Part shown: positions 1 to 9,343 of the stretch, piece by piece
Position numbering within the stretch: the first letter of the stretch is position 1
How the letters are laid out: each line of letters begins with the position of its first letter
Source of the DNA: Pleodorina starrii
Lineage: Eukaryota > Chlorophyta > Chlorophyceae > Chlamydomonadales > Volvocaceae
Assembly: GCA_030267565.1 (NCBI GenBank)
Contig: BRXU01000037.1
Span: 779,001 to 843,000, forward strand
DNA length: 64,000 nt
Direction: 5' to 3'
Translations under genes and position numbers: made by a program
The notes under the pieces: generated by a model
Databases searched by the model: none
What the model saw: the letters and a program-made list of their open reading frames with translations, nothing else
What the model was told of the DNA's origin: nothing

Positions 1-1195
1 CAGCACACACAGCGCTGGCTGCGCCTGCTCACGTCAGATGGCTCCTGCCGGGTGGTGGTCAATGGGCACCGGTCAGCACCTTTCCCGGTCCGCAACGGCC
101 TTCAGCAGGGCAGCACCCTGTCGCCCGTCCTGTGGGTCATGCAGCTGGAACCCCTCACCTCGTACCTGCACCACCTGCGCAGCACCAACGCTCTCAGCAC
201 CCCCACCCTCCCCAAAAACGTGCCAGCCCCCCCTGTCACCCACCACGCGGACGATACGGTGCTCACGGTCAGCCATGTCGACAGGGATGGGGAGGTCGCT
301 ACCGCGGCAGTCCAGCTGTTCTGCAGGGCCAGCAACGCACGGGTCAATGCCAGCAAGGGGAAGGGGATGGTACTGGGCACCCACGCGCCGGTGGTGGGGC
401 CCAACGCCGCAACCGGTGCGAGTTTCCCGACTCCCGGTGAGGATCCCCCACGCCACCTGGGAATCCCTCTCACTCTGGACCCGGCGGAGGCCGCGCGGCT
501 CTGCTACAACAGCAGAATTCAGCGGGTCCAGCGTCTCGGCCATGTGTGGCGGCGACACGGCCTCAGCCTCGTGGGCAGGGTGCATGTGGCCAAACAGGTG
601 CTGGGAAACACCCTGGCATACCACCTCTCCATCATCCGCCCCACCCCACCCCAGCTGGCGGCACTCCGCAAGCATATCGACGGCTTTGTGGCCTGGTCGC
701 TCCTGGAGGAAGACGCGTCCCTGGTGTGCCATGGACGGGCCCTGCTGAAGCCTGGCCCGGAGATCGCATGCCAGGATCGCGACTGTGGCGGTGTCGGCCA
801 TCTCGACCTCGACGCCTTCATGGTCGCCCTGCATGCGAAGCCCCTCGCCCAGCTCGCTCAGCCCGGCCAGCAGCCATGGAAGCAGATCATGCGGGGTCTG
901 CTCGACGAGTACAGGCCGGATGGGACCACTGGGTGGGGCTGGGTGTATGGCACGGCGGAACCGCCCCCCAGCCTGCCTACGTTCATTGCTAGCCTGGTGC
1001 AGTCCTACCGCTCCTCGCTCCCGACCCGGCTGGCCTACCCAGAGACCACGGACGCGCGTGCCATCCTGCATGAGCCCCTGTTCTTCAATGCAGCCCTGCG
1101 TGACCTCGTCACCGACCAGCCCTTCACCCCGCCGGCTGGGACCGCCCACCTGGGACCCCGCACCCTGGCCGAGCTCCGTGCAGCGTCGCCCATGA
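1..1195 (+). pseudogene. L1-like LINE reverse transcriptase, first part (interrupted)
   Basis: An open frame runs from base 1 to the insertion point, so the 5' part lies outside the window. It encodes the middle and thumb of an L1-clade reverse transcriptase: NGLQQGSTLSPVL (RT block 4), the catalytic HHADD at 241-255, an LGIPLTL segment, and the L1 thumb pattern RLGHVWRRHGLSLVGRVHVAKQVL. No stop codon is seen. The frame ends at the target site of Dualen-A and continues in frame at 33049. Removing 1196-33048 restores LRAASPM followed by TQHEP. Such proteins make cDNA at a nicked chromosomal target. This copy is inactive because about 32 kb is inserted in it. Clade assignment is from motif recognition only. 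Confidence 0.85.
1182..1195. repeat. Target-site duplication of Dualen-A, left copy
   Basis: AGCGTCGCCCATGA is repeated exactly at 33035-33048. The two copies bracket the minus-strand Dualen-A and lie in the interrupted L1-like frame, which sets both ends of that insertion. Confidence 0.92.
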
Positions 1196-1212
1196 TAATA
1201 ATAATAATAATA
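1196..1212 (-). repeat. (ATT)n 3' tail of Dualen-A
   Basis: On the minus strand GGGCG is followed by about six ATT units and then the target duplication. Dualen-B has the same GGGCG-TATTATT junction (28001 onward), which shows that the trinucleotide tail is the family's real 3' end. The 3' UTR between tail and stop codon is short, 1213-1328. Confidence 0.88.
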
Positions 1213-1328
1213 CGCCCGACCGGAGGCCGAGGCGTGGGTTAAGGGAGCAGAGGAGGTGGGGTGACGGGTTTCCCCGGTCCCAGTCCTCCCCCACCACCGC
1301 TGTGGGGATGGGAGCAAGGATGTGTTGG

Positions 1329-4300
1329 TTATGTGCCCGTCAGCTGTGGCATCTCGTGTGGGGCGCGTTCCATTTGCCTCCGGGTTATCACGATCTTGTT
1401 GAGCGCCCGGACGGCGTGGTCGTGGAGTGCATTGCAGCATGTTTTGGCCGCTTCACTGCCCGCCCCAAGGGTGCGAAGAAGGGGGCGTAGGTCCTTTCTG
1501 ATGGTGCCTGCGAAGCCTAGGCTGATGGCCTCTTGTGCTGTGTAGCAGACTTTCCAACCCTCCCTCGTGAGGAGCTGGGCTAGCTCGGTGTGTTGGTGGG
1601 CTTTGTCGTGTTGTTTTTGCTTGTGATTGGTGTCTGCTGTGTATCCGACTTCTATGATGTGCACGGTGTGTTGACTAGGGTCCGGAGGTCCCATGTACTC
1701 GATCTCTTGTGCCTCGTTGAGAGGGATGCTAGGGATGAGGAGTATATCGGGGTGCATTTTGAGCCGTTCTTCCTCCGGGGTGTTCGGGAGCAGCCAGTGC
1801 GGTAGTCTTGTGCCTGCTACATAGTCCGGCCGGTCGTCTGCGGGGCCGGCATCCATGACCGTGTAGCAGCCCCCGTTGGTTCCCCGGGCGAGCGTACTTG
1901 TGATGGTTTGGACCGCCTGGTTGTGCCGTAGGATGTACAGGGCACGCATCCTTGGGTGACGGCAGCCGCCCAGAATATGCACCCCGGAGTCGGGGTTGTG
2001 GCACAGGGGGCAGCTTCCGGACGCAACTGAGCCTCCTGGGGTCAGTGATTTCTTGAAGCGGTTCGCAAGTTTGGCGTTCCATAGTTGGCCGTACAGGTAG
2101 TCGAAGCACCGTTTGGCGTGCTTGTGTCGGCCGACCTTACGCTGTAGGGTTCGTGCGCTGGCGTTTATGTCCAGGTCAGGTATGGTATTGGCGACAAACT
2201 TCATGTAATCCGTCTCATTTGTGTAGCCCGAATGCATCTGCGGACGTACTAGTGCTTCGATGCCCCGGTTGAGGTCATTGGCAAAGTGTCCAGCATTCTT
2301 CTCAGGCCCACTCATCTTCCGCAGCCACCAGTATTGGCTACGTGGGTTATTGCCAGCCGTTTCGGTTGTGCTTTTTGCGTCGGGGTCGAGCTTGGTAAGG
2401 CCTCGCGCGGCTCGTACTGCTGCTTTATCCGCTTCTTCGTTGTATTTCACACCAGTGTGGGCTTTTACTTTAAGTAGGGAAGTAGTTAAATTGCATGCTG
2501 CTCTAATTTTCAGAGTCATGACTATCTGCTCAAGCAGGGCCCTATGCTTGCTGAGGCGGAGTTTCTGTGGGTTATTGATCATCTTTTTTATAAGGTAGAG
2601 GGCAGCTGCTGAGTCCGTCCAGATGGATAAGTGGGTGTTGTCCTCAGGCGTGCCTCTGCGCATGTGGAGTGCTTGGTGGATGGCACTTAGTTCACACCTC
2701 GTGATGGTTTGGCAGCCATGATGTCCAGCATTTACATCTATGTGGAGCGTATGATTGGTGAGTGCGTCGACGGCCGCGGCTCCGAGGATTTGTCGTTCCT
2801 CGTCGCCATCCTTTATCTTTTGTACAGATCCGTCCGTGTAGATTGCGCTCTGGGAGTCGTATCGCAGCGACTGTTTGGCGTGGAATATCCGGAAGACGGC
2901 CTGTCGCTCTGCAGATGTGAGGTTGTCGCACGTACGGGACAGTACCGCCACGGTGGGTGGTCGGTCGGTCATGCTGCGTATTCGTTTCCGCACCCACTGG
3001 GGCGCGTTCCAGGGGTGGGCGGGCTCCATGGGGGTAGCGGTTGCAGCCGGCATGCCTAGGGCCCGACGGAGGCGTTCGGCGTGGGTTCGACCAGTTACAT
3101 TGCTGACTAGGAGAAGGGTTAGGCCCATTGAGTAAGGCTGGGGGGTATCTTCAAGGGTTTCGCTGTACAGATTGGCTGTGCCCGTGTATGTGTCGATCCG
3201 GCCGATCATAGTGACCAGTGGGTGAGTGAGGTAGCGGGCCGTTCGAGCCGTGGGCAGCAGGAGGAGGGTGGCGGTGGGTGTGCTCTCTGTCCGTACTGTC
3301 TCGGCCCACCCCAGTGCCCATCTGAGCGCATGGTGCCCCTCCTCCGGCGTAGGCTCGGGATGGGCGATGGAGAGGCCTGTGAACGGCTGCGTATATGCAT
3401 CGTGGTTCGCCCCGAAGAGCTGGTCCTCTGAGAATCGTGAGTAGTATGTGTCTACGCAGTCAGCTACGTTGAGGGGGGATGCAAAGCATTCGGTTGTGGC
3501 GTCAAGCGCGGTCGTGAGGCGCTTCATAAGTGCTTCGGGAAGCCGGCGCTCGTTAGCCGCTTTGACCGGTTGCTGTTTGGTGCCCCCTCCATTCCGGTAT
3601 CGCAGGAGGAGGCATGCGACGTCTTCCGCAAAGCCGCCCCTGGCGGCGAGTCGGGCATGGTCTTCCGGGCGGTTCTGCTTCGCGTCCTGGTACCTGTACC
3701 ACACGCTGCGGAGACGACAGACAGAGATTTGGCCTACACAGTGACCTTGGGGGTCGTATACAAGTGCCAGCCCGGTGGTCTGCAGTCCGTCAGGTATGTC
3801 CCCGTCACCCTCCCAGGGTGTCCCGCGGGGGAGGCCGTTGTGTTTGCCAATCTGGATAGTGTAACGCCCTGTGGGGTAGATGTCCTTGTCCGGGTTGCCC
3901 GGTTGGACGTTGATTTCGACAAACTGTCTGAGAAGGCGCTGTCCTCGGATCGTGTTTAGGCATTCGACTTCCCATCTGCCTTGTTGTTGCCTTTCCGTCA
4001 GATGCTTGTCGCGTGTTTCCTCCGCGCGCCCCGGGTCATGTCCGGCTTCCTGAGCGCGTCGATCCCGGAATGCATTGAGCAGTTCGATCCAGTTATCTTG
4101 TTGGGCCAGGCGCGTGCCCTCGTCTGTAGTGGGCTCCCAGTCCACTTCGACTAGGCCCACCTGCGGTGGTGTGCCGTTGGGAGGCGCATGGGGGTGTACC
4201 GCCTGGGGGTGGTATCCGTTGGCAGCGTAGAGTGCGAGGGCTCCTTTGGTTACTGCCGTGCGTTCCCAGTCGACCAGGTAGTAGGTGCGGTGGGTGCCTT

Positions 4301-4525
4301 GGCTCGGTGGGTGGATTGTGCGCTGCTTCTTTGGGGTCGGTTTGTCGACGGTGACCCGTTTACGTATTTCAGCATTGATGCACGCCACCCTTTCCTGGTC
4401 TCCGAAGAGGAATTGCGTGATACTGATTCCATACCGCGCCGGGACCTCCGCAGGCCATGGTTCCTCGCCCAGCAGCATCTGGAGGAGCCTTTCGGCGGAG
4501 CCGACTCTGGTCAGCAGAGTCGAGG
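1329..4525 (-). pseudogene. Dualen-A polyprotein, C-terminal part: RNase H, CCHC finger, restriction-like endonuclease
   Basis: The frame is open from the TRIM-like insert down to a TAA at 1329-1331. RNase H lies at about 2870-2420 on the minus strand: IYTDGS supplies the first Asp, RCELSAIHQAL the Glu, IWTDS the second Asp, and KAHTGVKYNEEADKAA the His and last Asp. A CX2CX7HX4C finger (CPLC...HILGGC) lies near 2014-1965. Next is a PD-(D/E)XK-type nuclease with HPDILLIPS near 1754-1719 and HIIEVGYTADT near 1665-1640. In LINEs of the R2/NeSL/Dualen type the finger and nuclease bind and nick the target, and RNase H removes RNA from the hybrid. This segment has no stop or frameshift, so it was coding-competent when the element was split. 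Confidence 0.87.
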
Positions 4526-4977
4526 TCGAGATGCTGTGCGACGCCTTTCTTAGGCTTTATGCTAGCCGCTTGTACGGCACCTATGACCTCGGCGTTACAT
4601 TCCCCCCCCTCTGAAGGGAACGTCCTCGGTCCTCACTGCGTCCTCGCAGTGTCTGTGCACAGTCCACTCCGCCTTTCACCACCTTTGCATGCCTGGGGTC
4701 TTAGCCAGGTCTTCGGCATTGGGGTGGACAACTTCCCAAGTCAGGTCATGCCGCGGCATGCATGCCTCTAGCCTTTATTTGCAAGGTTTTCTGGAGTGGA
4801 AGCCTTTCCGCGAGTACCAGGGATCGAACTGACGACCTCTGAGAGACTGTACAACAGTACTGGTCTCGATACCAATGTAGTGCTTGGGCGGAGCAAAGGC
4901 TACTCGAGATGCTGTGCGACGCCTTTCTTAGGCTTTATGCTAGCCGCTTGTACGGCACCTATGACCTCGGCGTTACA
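4526..4977 (-). mobile_element. TRIM-like (or tRNA-derived SINE) insertion in Dualen-A
   Basis: A 74-bp direct repeat flanks about 300 bp of unrelated sequence (4526-4599 and 4904-4977) and interrupts the Dualen-A frame between ...CEELLRH and the segment before LLQMLLGEE. On the minus strand each repeat starts TGTAACGCC. The downstream repeat is preceded by a purine run AGAGGGGGGGGAA (4601-4613), like the polypurine tract of a small LTR element. TGGTATCGAGACC (complement of 4862-4874) resembles an initiator-Met primer-binding site but lies ~29 bp from the repeat. The same stretch also has a B-box-like AGTTCGATCCC, so a tRNA-derived SINE with duplicated flanks is the alternative. There is no coding capacity and I found no clean target duplication. 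Confidence 0.5.
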
Positions 4978-7743
4978 CCCTTGTGGTGCAGGTGGCGTAG
5001 GAGCTCTTCGCAATGTTGGATGGTGAGTGGGGTGTGTCGGGGGTTCCAGCCGATGGCGTCGGTGTCCACGATGCCCGTTACCGGCTTGAGGTTTTGACGC
5101 AAAAGGTATGCTTTGAGGCGGTCACGGTCGGTTAGCTGCCGTGGCTGGTGTTGCCGGGCGTGACATCTAGGCGTCGAGCGTCGTGTGGTGGGTACTAGCG
5201 TCTCGCCCCCGGGCGGCGTCGGTTGGGTCGCCTCGTTGGCGATTATCGCACCTGGGGGTGTGGGGGCTGTGTCGGCGTGTGCGGTTTGCATGGCATCGAC
5301 CGGGTCACGGGGCTTTGGGGCGAGGTACTTTGTTATGCGTCCGTACGGTATGGGTTTGGGTCCAGCCGTTTCGTCGGTTAGGCCGGTCAGGCCGGGGTTG
5401 TCTGGAATGAGCCGCAGCTCGGGGGGTAGAGATGTGGATCCACGGTATCTGGGTGCCCGAGCCCGTACGCTGGGGTCAGCATTCATGGCGAGAGTGAGCT
5501 GGTTCAGGGCTATCCTATGGCGTGATCCCACGTTCCGGCCTCCGATTAGTTGCAACTGATCGGTGGTGATGATGTGCGTGCCCGTGTTCTGATCCCTCAG
5601 GGCCCTGAGGTCGAGACCCAGCTCAAGCAGAGGTTGTACGCATCGGAAGAGGAGCGCAAGCGCCTTGGGTTCGGCCGCTGGGTTGAGAGATTTGATCAGG
5701 TGGGCGAGGCTGCTCATTGTCGTTTCGTATGCTGTCCCTTTGTCCGTGAGTTCCACTCCCGCCTCCCTCACGAGAGCGAGCTGTTTCAGTATGGTGTAGA
5801 ATTTGCATTCCCGTTTGAGTTCATGTGCCGGTACGGTGCCCATGTATCGACTTTGCAGGTGGAGGAGAGCTCTGGTCACCGCTCCGAGACGGCCGTCATC
5901 ATTGAGGGAGAGGACGAGGGTCTTTGCCGCCCGGACGGCGTATAAGGTGCGTACGGTGCCAACCCCCAGGCCGAGCCTCACGGTCGGGTTGAGAATGTCG
6001 CGGGTGGGGAAGCCCATCTTGAGTCCGTAGCTGCGTTTGGCTATGCCCGCGATTTGCGCATCAAAACTGGCAATGTCTTGTGGGGTGTACGCCATGGTGG
6101 GCAGGCTGTACGCCACGAAGGGGTGTATGAGGGTTCTGATCATGTTGATGCGTTGGTCGGGGGTCGTGAGGGAGCTCTGAATGCCCCGTCCTCGTCTGTC
6201 AACCTTGGCGTGCACATATGCCACTTGTTCTGCCCAGTCCAGCGTGGGGGTAATGTGTACTCCCAGATACTTGTACGGCTGCGTGGGGGGTGCGTACGGG
6301 ATAGGCGTGTCGTCTATTCGAATTTGGTTTTTCAGAAGGCGTTCCAGGGCGGTCTGGTATTTTTGTGTGCCGGGGCCTCTGCTCAGATCCTTGTCCGAGC
6401 GCGCGCGACCATGGAGAATGCCTTGTACCTGGCACTTGCTCACGTTGACCTTGAGGGCCCCCCACCTCGCATACCGTTCAATTTTTGAGCATTGGAGCCG
6501 CAGATCCGATACCGTGTTCGTAAGGATAACTAGGTCGTCAGCAAATGCCCCTGAGCTGAAGTGATGGCGATCGTTTTCTTCCGCCCGGAGGCAGCCATAT
6601 CGGTACCCCCTGCCGCCGCTGTGCAGCCAGCGTAGAAGGGGTTCCATGTAGATAATGAACAGGACGGGTGACAGCGTGTCTCCCTGGATTGTTCCGCGCT
6701 CGATCGCAATGTTCGCAGTGCATCCATGCTCGGTTCGTATGCGTGTCGCGGCGTGCGAGTACAAGTTTGCAATCACCTCGATTAGGTCGTCTGGGTAGCC
6801 CAGGTCGTACATGATCATAAGCAGTTTATCGTGGTCGATGGTGTTAAACGCGGATGTGAAATCGATGTAAAGTAGGAACAGGTCGCGCCCGGTGAGGCCC
6901 GTGTCTTCGATAGCGTGCAGCACGTTCTGGATTTGCCGTTCTGTATTGCGCTGCCGGCAGAGGTACCCTTCCTGGGCCTCGGTAAAGATGTGTGCTTGCT
7001 CGCTGTAAGTTACGATGTTTAGCGTGATGTGGCTGGTGTACAGCTTGTAGAGGGTGTTGGCCAGGGTGATCGGGCGTTTGTTCTTAATAAGAAGTGGGTC
7101 TCCTTTCTTGGGGATGAGGACCGTGTCGGATTGTGTCCAGTGGGGGGGGATTTCGGCTTTGACCCACATTACGGTGATCAGGTGGTGTATTGCGGTCTGG
7201 AGGTCGTCTGGAAGGGTTTGGAGGAGTTCATTGGGCAGGCCGTCCGGCCCAGGGGCTTTGTTGCGGGCGAGGTGGCCCAGGCAGGTGTGAAAGTTGCATG
7301 GGTCGAGGATTCCGGGGAGGAGGGACGGGGGCGCACCGTCCCAGCGTGCAAGGCCTTGTCTGAGTGGGTCAGGGGCCCCAGCCTCTTCCCAGGGGTAATT
7401 GCGTGGGGCCTCGCCTGGGAGGTATTTGCCTGTGCGGGGACCGGAGACTGGCTTGGCTAGGAGGGCGACGTGTGTGTAGCGCGTCGAGAATGCCTTCGGA
7501 ATCCGTGCACAGGTGCCCGTCCTCGGGGTGGTGTATAGCCGCGATACCTCGCGGTTGATCGTCAGGCTCCAGGATTTGCCTGTGCGCCTGCTTGCTCTGC
7601 GCATGTGCGGTTTGCGTGTCTCATTAACCACCTTCCTGATTTCGTCCCCCTTGCTCCGGATCGCGATGCGCAGGTCGCGGGTTTCAAGGTTGTCCCATGG
7701 GTCCCCCGGGCCTTGTGGTTGGCGGGCGGTAACTGTTTCAGGT
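4978..7743 (-). pseudogene. Dualen-A polyprotein, reverse transcriptase part
   Basis: The minus-strand frame is open throughout. Reading from 7743: NKAPGPDGLPNELL near 7265-7225, TVLIPKKGDP, a KRPITLANTLYKLYTS block, IDFTSAFNTIDHDKL, RGTIQGDTLSPVLF, then the catalytic FADD (complement of 6534-6545), GALKVNVSKCQ and YKYLGVHITPTLDW. This is a complete LINE-type RT with fingers, palm and thumb. At 7743 it joins the APE-containing part at 28042 once Dualen-B is removed, and at 4978 it joins the RNase H part once the TRIM-like insert is removed. No internal stop is seen. Confidence 0.88.
7736..7743. repeat. Target-site duplication of Dualen-B, left copy
   Basis: TTTCAGGT is repeated at 28034-28041, immediately after the Dualen-B ATT tail. 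Joining the two flanks restores the Dualen-A sequence between its APE and RT domains, which fixes the ends of Dualen-B. Confidence 0.9.
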
Positions 7744-7798
7744 GTTTCAAACAAAATGCCACTCAGAACACTCCAAAATTGTAGGCGCTGTTGGGACA

Positions 7799-9343
7799 AT
7801 GTCACAAGGGAAAGAGGTCCTTCAAGGGGCAACACATATGCCTACACAGGCAGCAGGACAAACGAGAGACTCCCAACATGAAAAGCCACAGAGCTTAAAG
7901 CTTAAGAACACCAGCAGAGGAAGAACGAAGCACATCATCACCGCCAGAGTCGCAATGATGCCTGCAAGGAGTCAGAAAATGAGCACAAACAGAACCATCT
8001 ACACCAACCCAAGGTGCACTCTGAACATAGAAGGAATACCTTGGCATAGATGGCCTTGGCTCCCGAGACCTAGCTCCCCACACAGAAACGTCAGAAAACA
8101 AGCGCTCGGAAAAGAAGCACGTCATCAACCTGGTGACCTAAGCATAATATCCAATGTGGAGTTCTATGAAGAACAGCCTCAGAAGAAAAAGAGCAGGAGT
8201 AAACTGCATCGAGAGGAACGTGTAAACATCGTGACCGAACGAAATAGAATGATGGTCTACACAGACCGACAAACAGGGCAACATATAGTGGAAGTAGAAG
8301 CAACTCGCGGCCGACCACTCTCGGAAACCGTACGTCACCCTACCTGCAACTTAGCCTGGGTAACGGACACTATCGGCCATCAGATACCGAGAACAAAGAT
8401 CCGCTCAAACACATTGGCGCGAATCTGGCCACATCCTCCTGCAGAAGTAAGCAACTATGATACATTGCGCATCGTAAAGACCTCGCTCGACACCCCGCTC
8501 AAACCGGGAAGTGGAAGAATGGCAGGGAACAATACACGACAGCTTCTCAACCGTCTAGGCAGTGAACTGGTGGACCACAGCGAAGGGCGGCCCGTCATCG
8601 CAGCCACGAGCGGGCAACTGGGCAGTGCCCTTCAGGAGGCCAGGCAGTACGCACACCCCCTCACTGTCTCGCAGCTACCCAAGGGGATCACACAGCAGCG
8701 GGCAGATGAAGCTGTTCTGGAGTACCGCCAGCCAAGACCCACAGCACCCTCTGTGGGCTTTGTGAGGGCCGCCTACGGTGGCCTGCAGAACAAACTCATC
8801 CTGAGCAACGGCACTCAAACCAAGTGCACAATGAGGGGCCTTCTGACGGGTCGACTTTGCAGCGAGGCCCAAGACACCCTCCGACAACAACTGCTGCAGC
8901 AGCAACCCGCTATGGGGCCCAACAGGCCCCTTGGCAGGGGCGACCGGGGTGGATGGAGCAGACAGCCAGCCCCCGCCTGGGGAAGGGGGCGCGGTGCGCC
9001 GCCCCCGGACCCCCCAGCTGGAGGCGCCACACTCGACATCTGTGCCATCCCTGCGGACAGGATGCAGGCGGTGGTGTTCACGCAGCGCTACCTCGCGGGC
9101 CTAGGGCTCGAGAACCCCGCAGACATGAAAATCCAAGCCGCTGAGCTCCGCGAAACCCCCATCGCCGGCAGCTCTGACGCCATCCAAATTCAGGATGTGG
9201 CCATCACGGCGCCGCACAGCACCATCTCCGTCCTGGTCGCCATGGCAGCCAGCAGCAGCGACGAGAATCTGGGCCTGGCCACCCTCAACACGGATAGCAA
9301 GAGCCTCGTACCGAAGTACGGTATGCCAGATATGGACGTGTGA
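7799..9343 (+). CDS. Dualen-B ORF1-like N-terminal protein
   Basis: The first ATG in the main frame is at 7799, and the frame closes at TGA 9341-9343, giving 514 codons. I do not recognise a named domain. The first ~150 residues are basic and Lys/Arg-rich (KKKSRSKLHREER), which suits RNA binding. The middle has a Gln/Gly/Arg-rich stretch (LRQQLLQQQ, RGDRGGW, GRGRGAPPP), and the rest is of mixed composition. Position at the 5' end of a LINE suggests an ORF1-like nucleic-acid-binding role; this is inference. The next coding block continues in the same frame directly after the TGA, so the stop could be a real ORF boundary, a readthrough stop (TGA followed by C is a leaky context), or a nonsense mutation. 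Confidence 0.6.
   Translation: MSQGKEVLQGATHMPTQAAGQTRDSQHEKPQSLKLKNTSRGRTKHIITARVAMMPARSQKMSTNRTIYTNPRCTLNIEGIPWHRWPWLPRPSSPHRNVRKQALGKEARHQPGDLSIISNVEFYEEQPQKKKSRSKLHREERVNIVTERNRMMVYTDRQTGQHIVEVEATRGRPLSETVRHPTCNLAWVTDTIGHQIPRTKIRSNTLARIWPHPPAEVSNYDTLRIVKTSLDTPLKPGSGRMAGNNTRQLLNRLGSELVDHSEGRPVIAATSGQLGSALQEARQYAHPLTVSQLPKGITQQRADEAVLEYRQPRPTAPSVGFVRAAYGGLQNKLILSNGTQTKCTMRGLLTGRLCSEAQDTLRQQLLQQQPAMGPNRPLGRGDRGGWSRQPAPAWGRGRGAPPPDPPAGGATLDICAIPADRMQAVVFTQRYLAGLGLENPADMKIQAAELRETPIAGSSDAIQIQDVAITAPHSTISVLVAMAASSSDENLGLATLNTDSKSLVPKYGMPDMDV

Noticed and set aside
4797..4895. A tRNA gene on the minus strand
   Set aside because: The B-box word is good, but the T-arm and anticodon arm do not pair properly, and the stretch is part of a transposon insert.
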